DNA from: Leeuwenhoekiella sp. MAR_2009_132
GTDB taxonomy: Bacteria; Bacteroidota; Bacteroidia; Flavobacteriales; Flavobacteriaceae
Reading direction: 5' to 3'
DNA length: 64,000 nt
Assembly: GCF_000687915.1 (NCBI RefSeq)
Contig: NZ_JHZY01000002.1
Coordinates: forward strand, 1,426,001 to 1,490,000
The notes under the pieces are model-generated. The model did not search any database. It saw only the letters and a list, made by a program, of their open reading frames with translations, and was not told where the DNA came from. The position numbers and the translations under genes are program-made. Every line of letters starts with the position of its first letter. The first letter of the stretch is position 1. Shown in pieces: positions 44,804-54,800 of the stretch.

Positions 44804-47797
44804 TTAAAAATTAAGTTTGAGACCTGCAGTAAGCATTTGCAAAGCAGGTAGGTTAGTGCCGGGAGATTGCGCATCTAGCCCCCGGTATCTGGTAAACGTG
44901 AGTAGGTTTTGTCCCTGTAAAAACAGAACACATGAATTAAGTCCCCAGTTTTCTGCAGGGAGCTCATAGCTAAGACCCACTGTTTTAAGTCTTAAAAAAG
45001 AGGTGTTGGTATACACCCCAGCACTGGTAAGCAATCGGTTATACGCACGTGAGGCATCTATAGTTTGTGAAGCTTTTTGAACTTCTGCCACGTCCCCGGG
45101 GTTCTGCCAGCGGCGCTCATAATCTTCCTGAAGTATAGCACCCAGTCTGCCTGGAGCAATGCCGGGGTAATATTGCTGCCCCTCCTGCAGTACAAACTCC
45201 CATAAAAAATCAAGACGTACCCGCCCGTAACTAAGCTCATTGCGCAAACCGCCAAAAAGACTGCGGGTAAGATCTTTTACCCGTACGCGGTCGTCAAAGT
45301 TGTACACCCCGTCTTCGTTTATATCTTTAAACGTATACAACCCCGTCTCCGAATCTACCCCGGTATAATCATAGAGAAACTGAATGTTAAGTGATTCTCC
45401 CTCTTTGTAGATGTTGGCATACGAACTCTCTTCAATCCCGGGAAAGGCAATCAGGCGATTTTGAGGTATACTCGCGTTAAGTGAAGCCTGCCAGTTAAAG
45501 CGACCGGCACGCAAATTTGTAGAAGCTTCAAACTCCCAGCCGGTGTTCTCCACCGTAGCATCCAGGTTGGCCTGTATGCTGGTAAATCCGGTAATAGCAG
45601 GCAGGTTGTAACCTACCAGTTGATTAGACGAGCGGTTGCGGTACCAACTGCTACTCAACCGTAACTGATCTTTAAAAAAACCGAGATCAAGCGCTAGCTC
45701 CAGCTTGCGGTTACGCTCCCACGAGTAGATAGGGTTAGTAAGTTGGGTGGGATATAGCCCTCCCCCACCCGGAGTGGCAGAATAGGTGTCTAAATACCCA
45801 TAATCGCCTACCTGATCACTTCCCGTAGAACCATAGCTTCCACGTAATTTAGTAAACGATAAAAAGGTCTTTAAACCTTGCATCCAGCCCTCTTCACTTA
45901 CAATCCAGGCTGCACCCACTGCTCCAAAACTCGCAAAGCGGCGCGAGGGTCCAAAACGACTGCTCCCATCCCGTCTTCCGGTAAGATTGAGGTAGTATTT
46001 ACGGGCGTAGTTGATCCCCACACGTCCAAAACCTGCAGCATAGGCATATTCCTGAGTGGTATTATCGGTAACAAATAATTGTTCGGCAGCTGCAAGATTC
46101 CCTAGTAGCTGGTCATTAGCATAGCCTATCCCCACCATATTCAGCCCTGTATTTTTACGATGTTGAAAGGTTGATCCTAGCAGCGCATCCAGGTTAAACT
46201 TCCCCCAGCTGTTGCGGTAGATAAGCTGCGGCTCGACAATCCACGACTCCCGCTGGCCCCCTACGTGTAACGAACGGGAGTTTATAAAACTCCAAAGTGT
46301 AGGATTGTAAAACGTTAAGGGCTGCTTCACCAGTTCATTACTGTGCAGTAACGTATAGCCGCTATTGAGGCGCGCTTCCAGATTAGGGGTTATCGCATAC
46401 GAGAGACTCAGGCTGCTTATAAGTTGCTGCACCCGGGCTTCACTCTCCCGGTATAGGGTTGAGAAAGGATTGGTCCAGCTTGAGTCTTCCCAGTTGAGTT
46501 CCCCAGCATCCCCATACACTTCAGGTGCATTGGGAGCTAGAGATAATCCTGTGCTTACAAAGCTGCTGCCGTCAAACTGCCGGTTGCGATCACTGCCAAA
46601 GCTGGTATTAAACTGCAAGCTAAAGCGATCATCACGGCTGTTATGACTGAGGTTCAAATTTGCCGTAAACTTGTTGTATAAATAGTCCCCGGGAAATACA
46701 GCGGTCTCTCGTTGATAACCCAGCCCCAGATTAAATCGCATGGTCTCACTACCCCCACTAATTCCCAGATTAACCCCGGTGGTTTGTGCCGTACCTCCAA
46801 AAAGTTTTTCCTGCCAGTCGGTATACCGCTGCGAGTCCCAAAGTACCAGATCAGGAGCATTGGTCTGCGTAGGGGTTGCTCCGTCATTGGCAAAGGCTTC
46901 CTGCCTTAGGCTAATGTAATCCACTGTTGTAATCAAATCCAGTTTACGGGGTACAACACCGGCACCGGTATATACCTGCGCATTAAAACGGGTCTTTTGC
47001 TTCCCGCCTGTTCCTTTTTTTGTCGTGATCAGGATTACCCCGTTTGCTCCACGCGAACCGTAGATCGCCGTGGCATCAGCATCTTTTAAGATTTCGATGC
47101 TTTCAATATTGGCGGGGTTCAACGTATTGAGCGGGTCTATCCCTGCGATGTTGGGACTGGTAAGTCCGCTAAAGCTGTTAAGCGGGGCACTGTCTATGGG
47201 CACCCCGTTTATGATGTAGAGCGGCAGGTTGCCCGAATTACCAAAACCGCTGCGCAAACTATTTTGCCCCCGTATTTGTACGCTAGGCGCATTACCCGGC
47301 ACCCCACTGCGCTGCACCACAGAGACTCCTGCCATCCGCCCCTGCAAAGCCGTTAGCACATTGGTTACCGGCTGTCGCTCCAGTTCTTCTGCCGTAACCC
47401 GCGCGATGCTGCCCGTTTGCTCCCGGCGGGTGGTATTGTAATAGCCTGCATTGATGGTCACCTCACCCAGATCGGTGATGTCCTGCTCCAATACAATGCT
47501 AAAACGCATCTGCGTTCCCACAGGTATGCGTAGGGATTTAAATCCGAGGTAGGCAATACGTAAGGTATCCGTCGCTTGTGCATTCAGGCTAAATGCCCCT
47601 TGCAAATCGGTTTGTGTACCCCTGCTGCTGTTCGTTAAGGTGATACTAACCCCGGGAATGGGGTTGTCATTCGTATCGGTAACCCTACCGGATACGACTT
47701 GTTGGGGCAATGCTGCCCAAAGTAGATTTCCTGTTGCCCAAAATACGGCAACAAGTATCCACGCAACCCCCGTAAGGCGCGTAGCTTTATTTTTCAT
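44804..47797 (-). CDS. SusC/RagA TonB-dependent transporter, GC-rich
   Basis: 997 residues. Signal peptide to about 27; carboxypeptidase-like domain (VTDTNDNPIPGVSITLTNSS); LGEVTINAGYYNTTRREQTG in the TonB-box position; plug signature LKDADATAIYGSRGANGVIL; barrel ending AGLKLNF. The gene is noticeably richer in G and C than the other SusC genes here, with different codon choice, suggesting transfer from another lineage. First gene of the SusC-SusD-M16 operon. Its upstream region contains three terminator-like hairpins, all pointing towards the opposite strand. Confidence 0.94.
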   Translation of the reverse strand: MKNKATRLTGVAWILVAVFWATGNLLWAALPQQVVSGRVTDTNDNPIPGVSITLTNSSRGTQTDLQGAFSLNAQATDTLRIAYLGFKSLRIPVGTQMRFSIVLEQDITDLGEVTINAGYYNTTRREQTGSIARVTAEELERQPVTNVLTALQGRMAGVSVVQRSGVPGNAPSVQIRGQNSLRSGFGNSGNLPLYIINGVPIDSAPLNSFSGLTSPNIAGIDPLNTLNPANIESIEILKDADATAIYGSRGANGVILITTKKGTGGKQKTRFNAQVYTGAGVVPRKLDLITTVDYISLRQEAFANDGATPTQTNAPDLVLWDSQRYTDWQEKLFGGTAQTTGVNLGISGGSETMRFNLGLGYQRETAVFPGDYLYNKFTANLNLSHNSRDDRFSLQFNTSFGSDRNRQFDGSSFVSTGLSLAPNAPEVYGDAGELNWEDSSWTNPFSTLYRESEARVQQLISSLSLSYAITPNLEARLNSGYTLLHSNELVKQPLTFYNPTLWSFINSRSLHVGGQRESWIVEPQLIYRNSWGKFNLDALLGSTFQHRKNTGLNMVGIGYANDQLLGNLAAAEQLFVTDNTTQEYAYAAGFGRVGINYARKYYLNLTGRRDGSSRFGPSRRFASFGAVGAAWIVSEEGWMQGLKTFLSFTKLRGSYGSTGSDQVGDYGYLDTYSATPGGGGLYPTQLTNPIYSWERNRKLELALDLGFFKDQLRLSSSWYRNRSSNQLVGYNLPAITGFTSIQANLDATVENTGWEFEASTNLRAGRFNWQASLNASIPQNRLIAFPGIEESSYANIYKEGESLNIQFLYDYTGVDSETGLYTFKDINEDGVYNFDDRVRVKDLTRSLFGGLRNELSYGRVRLDFLWEFVLQEGQQYYPGIAPGRLGAILQEDYERRWQNPGDVAEVQKASQTIDASRAYNRLLTSAGVYTNTSFLRLKTVGLSYELPAENWGLNSCVLFLQGQNLLTFTRYRGLDAQSPGTNLPALQMLTAGLKLNF

Positions 47798-47844
47798 AAC
47801 TTCGTCGTGTTAATAAGTAAAACAATCGTTTTATTTAAGCTCAC

Positions 47845-47953
47845 GCCTTCCCCGCAGATTCCACTCACAGGGGAAGGCTTTTTTGCTTAATGCGGCTTTT
47901 TAAAAGCCTCTTTTCTCTTTTTTACAGACCTTGCGGTCTGCAGCTTTTTTTTT
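47845..47953 (+). terminator. Three tandem terminator-like hairpins
   Basis: Hairpin 1: GCCTTCCCC (47845-47853) / GGGGAAGGC (47870-47878), then TTTTTT. Hairpin 2: GGCTT / AAGCC around 47894-47908, then a CTTTTCTCTTTTTT tract. Hairpin 3: CAGACC-TTGC-GGTCTG (47925-47940), then CAGC and nine T. All have the T-run on the plus strand, although the only adjacent gene, SusC, runs on the minus strand and starts 48 bases to the left. They may end a rightward non-coding transcript or form a structured minus-strand leader. Confidence 0.6.
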
Positions 47954-48480
47954 AGGCTAATTCACCGGTGTGCTTAAACCGAACATGGTAAAAGCCCGTG
48001 CCACTTGTTCAACAAGGACAACCCCCACCCAACTAGAGGATGCTTCGTAGGGAAACAACCCATAACCCACGGGTGATTAGCACGAAGTAACATGTACCCG
48101 TAAACACGTTGCGTTGTTCATAAGCAGTTGTGCTTTAAAAGTTGATACTAACAGCCCATAAGGGATGTTGACCATTTTGGCCTGTTTGATTGTAGGGGAA
48201 AAAAGGGTGCGAAGCTTTATAGAGAAGAATGCGACTTTGAAAATGGTAGCTGAGGATTGTAAAATGCCCTAATACAAAAAGGGCGTGAACACTCAACTTA
48301 TGCTATCGCGGTACTGGTATACCGTTGGAACAATAAGTGAGATGAACACGCCCGGGTCGTGAACATCCTAGCTTATCCTCTCGTTCCATAAAATTACCAG
48401 TTTTCGATAGCGAGATTCAAAGCGAATGCTTCTAATATTTTATGCCAAGAAGTTTCGCAAATATATAATTATGAAGTAAA
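47954..48480. ncRNA. Structured non-coding region, candidate RNA of unknown family
   Basis: About 530 bases with no convincing ORF but dense pairing. Nested hairpin: GGGCGTG (48281-48287) / CACGCCC (48347-48353), inside it ACTTAT (48296-48301) / ATAAGT (48333-48338), and CGGTA / TACCG at the tip. A competing helix pairs GCTATCG (48302-48308) and ACTGGTA (48313-48319) with CGATAGC (48405-48411) and TACCAGT (48395-48401). CTTCGT (48042-48047) / ACGAAG (48081-48086) forms another stem further left. CGTGAACA occurs twice, 74 bases apart. It matches no tmRNA, RNase P, 6S or SRP signature that I recognise. Strand is unknown; a DNA recombination site is an alternative. Confidence 0.4.
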
Positions 48481-48496
48481 TATAAATAAAATATTT

Positions 48497-48518
48497 ATTA
48501 TGTCCTATAGGACATAAT
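48497..48518. promoter_or_regulatory. 22-bp perfect palindrome, probable operator of XRE regulator
   Basis: ATTATGTCCTA-TAGGACATAAT is perfectly symmetrical with no spacer and ends 31 bases before the XRE start codon. The core TGTCCTATAGGACA has the size and symmetry expected for a dimeric HTH_3 or restriction-controller protein. Autoregulation of the regulator, perhaps with control of hsdM downstream, is the natural reading. Confidence 0.7.
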
Positions 48519-48549
48519 TTTTTATGTGCTTTTTGTTTCCTTTTGATCT

Positions 48550-48786
48550 ATGCATGAGTCATTGGAGGAAATAGAAAAGTACATTATTCTAAAGGTTAAA
48601 AAGATTCGGGAAAGTAAAGGTGTCAATCAGGAAAACCTTTCAATGGCTATTGGAAAAAACATAAGTTTTATTTCTCAGATTGAGGCTCCCTCTAAAAAAT
48701 CTAAGTACAATATTATTCATTTAAATCTTATTGCAAAAGTTCTTGAATGCTCTCCTAAAGATTTTTGGCCTGATGAACCGTTATAG
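48550..48786 (+). CDS. XRE/HTH_3 family regulator, possible restriction controller
   Basis: 78 residues, essentially one helix-turn-helix domain: LKVKKIRESKGVNQENLSMA, then IGKNISFISQIEAPSKKSKY. The C-terminal LECSPKDFWPDEPL is typical of short XRE proteins in Bacteroidota. Size and layout resemble restriction-modification controller (C) proteins. It lies behind a perfect 22-bp palindrome and about 400 bases upstream of hsdM on the same strand. This is a sensible position for timing methylase and nuclease expression, though the long gap means hsdM may have its own promoter. Confidence 0.8.
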   Translation: MHESLEEIEKYIILKVKKIRESKGVNQENLSMAIGKNISFISQIEAPSKKSKYNIIHLNLIAKVLECSPKDFWPDEPL

Positions 48787-49182
48787 TATTCGGCTCCTAA
48801 ATTTATTTAATTTCTAGCCTTTTATCTAAACTCATTTTCATACACTCTTCATACTCTATCCTAGGCTTTGAGTGGGGGTTGCCTATAGTATGCTATACTG
48901 CTATCTCTACTTATTTTAGGAATCGTATTTCAATATCTTCTCGAGAGATTTAGAACTAAAGTCAAATATTTCCATCAAATCCTCAAAAGCATGATTGGAA
49001 ATTCTATTCCGTTATCCCTATCGTTTAAAGTTTCTACAAAAACGATACTGCTATTCTAATTACTTTAAACAATACAATACTATGAAGATCAACATTTCTT
49101 AAAAAATTTAACTAACTTTCCGTTTCGGTTCTTCCCCTACAACGATCCATTAGTTACTTAAAAAAATTACCATTTATTATAA
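48787..49182. other. AT-rich gap between XRE gene and hsdM
   Basis: About 400 bases without a coding ORF, RNA signature or strong hairpin. It probably contains the hsdM promoter, but I see no clear consensus. Confidence 0.5.
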
Positions 49183-50796
49183 ATGATCAAAGCAGATATT
49201 GATTTTGAAAAAGAACTCTGGGATGCAGCGAACGAATTGCGTGGCGCGGTATCAGAGAATAACTATAAAAACTACATCCTTCCCCTTGTTTTCGTAAAGC
49301 ACCTTAGCGAACGCTATGAGGTGGTGCGCGAGGAACTGAAGGAGCAGCTTAATGATCCTGAATCTGATTATTACACTACAGATAAGGAGGAGATCAATTA
49401 CGTCCTGGAAGACCGGGATGAATACCGCTCCCGGAATACCTTTAAAATTCCGGAAACCGCTTCTTGGCAGTATTTGAAAGACAATGCTGAGCAGGATGAT
49501 ATCAAGGTGAAGGTAGATGATGCTTTTGACGTGATCCAAGAACTTTTAACGGGCTATAACCCGCAGCTGGTAAATATTTTGCCGCGGATCTTTGTGCGGA
49601 GTGAACTATCTCCCAAACAAACCGGCGGAATCATCAACCTCCTCTCCCATCCTAAGTTTTCTGAAAAGGAAAATCCCGAAAGCGATATCCTTGGCCGTAT
49701 CTATGAATATTACATTGGCCGCTTCGCCATGGCTGAAGGTTCGGGTGCGGGGCAGTTTTTTACACCCGGAAGTATCGTAAGATTACTGGTGGAAATCCTG
49801 GAACCTTATAAAGGCCGTATTTTTGATCCGGCTTGTGGGAGTGGCGGTATGTTCGTGCAGAGTTTGAAATTCATCAAAGAACACGGCGGAAACAAAAAAG
49901 ACATCGCGATCTACGGCCAGGAAATGACCGCACAGACTTTACGGTTATGCCTGATGAACCTGATGCTGCGGGATCTTTCTTTTGATATCAAACTGGGAAA
50001 TTCCTTGCTTGACGACAAATTCCCCAACCTGAAAGCCGACTATATTATTGCCAATCCGCCATTTAATGTGAGCAACTGGCATCCTGAAGATCTACCAGAT
50101 GGTGATCCCCGATTGTTTGGCCCCAAAGAAGAATTCACTACAGATGGCAGCGCCAATTATATGTGGATGCAAACCTTCTGGCTGCATTTAAGCGACACGG
50201 GTACTGCCGGAATTGTAATGGCAAACGGCGCAATGACCTCCAACAACAAAGGCGAGAAAAATGTGCGGCAGCATATGGTAGACCATTCTATGATAGATGC
50301 CATCGTGCGCCTGCCCGATAAGCTGTTCCTCACCACCGGGATCCCCGCCTGCCTTTTCATCCTGAGCAAGAACCGCGACGGCAAATACGGCAGCCACCGC
50401 GAACGCAATAACGAGATTCTGTTCCTGGACGCCTCCAAAATGGGCACCATGGCCAGCCGGAAACTGCGGGTCTTTAGTGATGATGATATTAATAAAATAG
50501 CTGAAACCTACCACAAATGGCGCAATGTCAGCCCGAGCACCTCGACTTCGCTCGGCACAGGCTCCGTCGAAGGGTATGTCGATGTGGAAGGTTTCTCCAA
50601 AGCAGCCACCCTAGCCAATGTTCAAAAGCAGGATTACAAACTCACCCCGGGTATTTATGTAGGCACCGAAGCTGAAGAAGATGATGGAATTCCTTTTGAG
50701 GAAAAGATGGAGGGTCTCAAGGCACAGTTGTTAGAGCAGTTTGAAAAAGGTGAAGAATTAAAGGAAAAGATTAAAGGCAGTTTTGAGAAGATTTAA
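49183..50796 (+). CDS. hsdM: Type I restriction-modification DNA methyltransferase subunit
   Basis: 537 residues. An N-terminal HsdM helical domain (DFEKELWDAANELRGAVSEN) is followed by the N6-adenine methylase core with SAM motif I FDPACGSGGMF (214-224) and catalytic motif IV NPPF (291-294). It methylates adenine in the target site chosen by HsdS and forms the M2S core of the complex. Residues about 450-464 (SPSTSTSLGTGSVEG) do not fit the family and are encoded by a repeat-like hairpin sequence inserted in frame. Visibly GC-richer than the three genes that follow. Normally hsdS and hsdR follow directly; here they are separated by a 5.3-kb cargo. Confidence 0.95.
   Translation: MIKADIDFEKELWDAANELRGAVSENNYKNYILPLVFVKHLSERYEVVREELKEQLNDPESDYYTTDKEEINYVLEDRDEYRSRNTFKIPETASWQYLKDNAEQDDIKVKVDDAFDVIQELLTGYNPQLVNILPRIFVRSELSPKQTGGIINLLSHPKFSEKENPESDILGRIYEYYIGRFAMAEGSGAGQFFTPGSIVRLLVEILEPYKGRIFDPACGSGGMFVQSLKFIKEHGGNKKDIAIYGQEMTAQTLRLCLMNLMLRDLSFDIKLGNSLLDDKFPNLKADYIIANPPFNVSNWHPEDLPDGDPRLFGPKEEFTTDGSANYMWMQTFWLHLSDTGTAGIVMANGAMTSNNKGEKNVRQHMVDHSMIDAIVRLPDKLFLTTGIPACLFILSKNRDGKYGSHRERNNEILFLDASKMGTMASRKLRVFSDDDINKIAETYHKWRNVSPSTSTSLGTGSVEGYVDVEGFSKAATLANVQKQDYKLTPGIYVGTEAEEDDGIPFEEKMEGLKAQLLEQFEKGEELKEKIKGSFEKI
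50531..50574 (+). repeat. REP-like palindromic sequence inserted in hsdM
   Basis: A GC-rich stretch with inverted repeats CCGAGC (50533-50538) / GCTCGG (50550-50555) and CTTCG (50546-50550) / CGAAG (50568-50572). Wording such as CTCGACTTCGCTCGG resembles intergenic repeats common in Flavobacteriaceae. It is a multiple of three with its flanks and stays open, adding about 15 residues between the WRN and VDVEGFSKAATL parts of HsdM. Confidence 0.6.
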
Positions 50797-50912
50797 AGAA
50801 AAATTTAAAGTCGTCTTTTTACTAGAGAAGTAATGGTTAGTGCAATTAACCATTGGGAGTTAATTTTTTTTTTAAATGCATTGTTGGACAACATTAAAGT
50901 AAACTAAACTCT

Positions 50913-51884
50913 ATGGCGAGAATTTACATTTTACATTCGAGAGAGGAAGATAATTTTGTTAGGTCTTTAATGAAGAACCTCACCGATTTAGGTCACGACT
51001 TAATATTAAGTGATTTTGAAGTTGGCCACGATATAAATTTGTCTCTCAAAAATGCAATGCAGAGTGCTGATATTCAAGTTGCAATTATATCGGACAATGC
51101 AATTAGTTCCAGTTACTTTATGAATGAGATGATGCAACTTCGGAATTATTCAGTGCATACAAATCTTCGAAAATTATTTATTCCAATATTTTATCCAAAC
51201 GTTTCTTTTAATGAATTACCTAGTTCAATAAGAAATATTCAAGGTATAATGTTGAATGGTACGACCGAAAAAGATTCTAAAACAGTTGCTCGAGAAATGG
51301 ATATTGCCATTAACTCATTTTATGGAAAACAGATAGCAATTGAGGAAGAAGAAAAGGAAGTTAAAGACAAAATTGAGTCTACTGCACCTGAATATATTCA
51401 ACAGACATTAAGTGACTTAAAGTCTAAAGAAAGTAATATGAAAATGTATGCGGTGGTATGGTATACTATAGGTTTTATAGCACTTCTTGCAGGAGTGGCT
51501 GCAACTATATGGTTATCCGATTCAGGTCTGGACAATTTCGGAGAAAAGGAAAATTGGAGTAAAACAATTTTCTTTGCGATAAAGAGTGCCCTTATTATTA
51601 TACTCTTGATAGCATCATCTAAATACTCTTTCAATTTAGGTAAATCCTATATGAATGAAACAATGAAAATTGCGGACAGGATCCACGCAATTTCCTTTGG
51701 AAAGTTTTATTTACAGGTTTTCAACAAGCGTATTGAAGCAGAGGAACTTAAGGACATCTTCCGCGATTGGAACATAAGCACTCAATCATCTTTTTTGGGT
51801 TCGAAAAGTGAAGAATTTGATCCCAAAATATTAGAAAAGTTTTCTCAAATAATTGATAAAATTAAGGGAACGGAACCTAAATAA
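50913..51884 (+). CDS. TIR domain protein with two C-terminal membrane helices
   Basis: 323 residues. Residues 1-140 form a TIR_2-type domain: MARIYILHSREEDNFVRSLM, then DFEVGHDINLSLKNAMQSAD and SSSYFMNEMMQL, where Glu72 is at the position of the catalytic Glu of NAD-hydrolysing TIRs. A charged helix (145-175) leads to two transmembrane segments (about 179-202 and 219-238) and a helical tail, similar to SLATT-type 2TM effectors. It ends 8 bases before the helicase gene, so the two form one unit. The layout suggests an abortive-infection effector that consumes NAD or harms the membrane. No ThsA-type Thoeris partner is adjacent. Confidence 0.85.
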   Translation: MARIYILHSREEDNFVRSLMKNLTDLGHDLILSDFEVGHDINLSLKNAMQSADIQVAIISDNAISSSYFMNEMMQLRNYSVHTNLRKLFIPIFYPNVSFNELPSSIRNIQGIMLNGTTEKDSKTVAREMDIAINSFYGKQIAIEEEEKEVKDKIESTAPEYIQQTLSDLKSKESNMKMYAVVWYTIGFIALLAGVAATIWLSDSGLDNFGEKENWSKTIFFAIKSALIIILLIASSKYSFNLGKSYMNETMKIADRIHAISFGKFYLQVFNKRIEAEELKDIFRDWNISTQSSFLGSKSEEFDPKILEKFSQIIDKIKGTEPK

Positions 51885-51892
51885 GAAAATTA

Positions 51893-54800
51893 ATGACATT
51901 AACTCTACCCAAAGTATTAAAACTTGTTGATGAAATCAGCTCAAATCAGATATGGCAACTTTTGGGAGAGCAAACGACAATTGACAATGTTCAAATAGTA
52001 AGTATCAATCCTTTTGTAATACAATCAGAAGGAGTAAAGTACTTATTGACAAGTAACAAAGATTATCAAGACAATACAATTGATTATATTCTTCTTACTT
52101 CCAAAATTCCTAAAAGAGCTGATTTTAACGCAGGAAGGATAAAAATTCAACGTTGGCTCAAACACCCAGTTTTTCAAAATTTCACACCAGAAGAAGTTGT
52201 AACCAGTTGGATTGACAATTTCAAATTCATAAAGGAAAACGAGGAACAAAATATAAAAGGACTAAGACCGCCACAGATTGGTGCATTGCATTCAATTTTA
52301 GCTCACCTTCACAACGCAGACGACAAAGCAATTGTAGTAATGCCTACAGGGACAGGTAAAACTGAAACTATGTTGGCGACATTAATTTCCAATGGTTGCA
52401 AAAAACTTCTTGTTTCTGTCCCGTCAGACTCTCTGAGGACTCAGGTAGCTCAAAAATTTATTTCGCTTGGCTTACTCAAAGAATTTGGTATTGTTGACAC
52501 CTCCTGCCTGAATCCAATAGTTGGTATTGTCAATAGTGGTTTTGAGACCACACAAGACCTACAAAATTTCATTCAGAAGTGTAATGTGGTTGTATCTACA
52601 ATGACCTTGTTAACAGGTTTTTCAACACAACAAAAAGAAATACTAAACAATACTTTCTCTCATTTTTTTGTTGATGAAGCTCATCATTCAGAGGCAAAAA
52701 CCTGGAAACGACTTATCAATAGGTTTGATAAGGAAAAAGTTTTTCTATTTACAGCGACCCCTTTCCGAAATGACGGACAAAATTTACAAGGAAAGCAAAT
52801 TTTTAATTTTTCACTTAGAAAAGCACAAGAACAGAAGTACTACAAACAAATCAATTACTTACCAATCAGAGAATACAATAAAAATTTAGCTGATAAAAAA
52901 ATTGCAGAAAAGGCAGTTGAACAATTGAGAGCGGACCGTGCCGAAGGTTTTAACCATTTTATTATGGCAAGGTGCAAAGATAAAGTACGTGCGAAAGAAG
53001 TTTTTGAACATTATAAAGAATATACTGACTTAAACCCAGTGTTAGTTCATACAGGTATTGCAGGCATAAAAAATAAAATTGAAGCAATAAAACGCGGGGT
53101 CCACTTTATAATTGTGTGTGTAAATATGTTAGGCGAAGGGTTCGACCTACCTAATCTCAAAATTGCTGCAATTCACGATGAACGCCAAAGTTTACCAATT
53201 ACGCTTCAATTTATCGGACGATTTACAAGAACGTCCTATGAACAATTAGGAAATGCAAGTTTTATTACTAATATTGCTTACCCACCTATACACGAAGAAT
53301 TAGATCAGCTTTATGCACGTAATTCAGATTGGAATTTACTTCTTCCCCGGTTAAGTGATAATGCAACTCAAAAGGAACTTGATATTAAAGCATTTTTGGA
53401 CGGCTTTGATAATCTTACCGATTCAATTATTCCTTTTCAGCAAATTAATCCTGCAATGAGCACGGTAATTTTTCAATGCGCCGTTGATACTTGGCATCCT
53501 TCTAATTGGGAAACAGGCTTTCCAGGAATAAATAATTTTGAACACGTTTTCAGCCGTCATAGTAATGAAACGTTGGTGATCATTTTAGGAAAAATTGAAA
53601 AAGTGGAATGGGGAAGATTTGAAACCGTTCAAAATTTACAATGGCATCTAATAGTAGTACATTGGGATTTAAGACCTAACGTAAATAGAGTTTTCTTAAA
53701 CTCTTCGATAAAAGGGTTTTCAGGAACATCTTTATTGGAAGCCATTTTTGGAGTAGGCAGTACAACCCAAATCACCGGTATGAATGTATTCCGAATATTC
53801 CACAACGTAAATAGACTTTCACTTTTTAATGTTGGAACAAGAAGAGGAATTGGACAAGACGTGACCTTTCAATCCTATTATGGAAAAGGAGTTCAGGACG
53901 GTATCAGAGAACTTGAGCAAGGAACTCTAATTAAAAATAACATTTTTGGAGTTGGCTATAAGGAAGGAGAAAAAATATCTCTTGGTTGTTCTGTAAAAGG
54001 AAAAATTTGGTCATATCAGAGAGGTAACTTAGATGAACTTACCAAATGGTGTGAAAATATTGGAGATATAGTTACAGACGATGAAATCGATCCCAATATT
54101 GTTCTACAGCACACATTAGCAATTGAGAAATTACATCAAAGACCTAATGTTATGCCAATTTTGATTGATTGGAATCCTGAAATGTATGAGAATAGCGAAA
54201 GTAGATATATTATCAATGTCAATGGTGCATCTTATGATCTTGCATTTACAGAGTTAAATTTATTGGATCCAAGCCTAGATGTTAATCACAGCCTAAAATT
54301 TGCATTAGAAACAGAGGTGGACTCTATTCACTTTGAAATGGTATTAGGTCTTAGTCAAAAAACAAATGAACCCTATTACAAAATCAATAAACTTACAAAT
54401 CACACCTGCACAATACAATATGGCAATAAGAACGAAAGTTTAGTGAATTTTTTTCAAGACACTACCCCAACAATTTGGTTTGCTGATGGCTCTCAGTTGT
54501 TTGGAAATCATTTTGTAAAATTAAAGGTTCAACCAGGTCTTTTTTCCAGTGATTCAATTATTACAGACAATTGGACAGGTATAGATATTAGAAAAGAATC
54601 TCAAGACATAGCACCATATATTAAGGATTCAATTCAGTATTATTTTATTGAAAAAATAAAAGATGACTTTCAAATTATCTACGATGATGATGGAAAAGGA
54701 GAGATAGCAGACATTATTGGTATAAACGATTCAGATACAGTAATTGATATCCATTTGTATCACCTTAAATATGCTAAAAAGGGTGTGGTAAACAATAACA

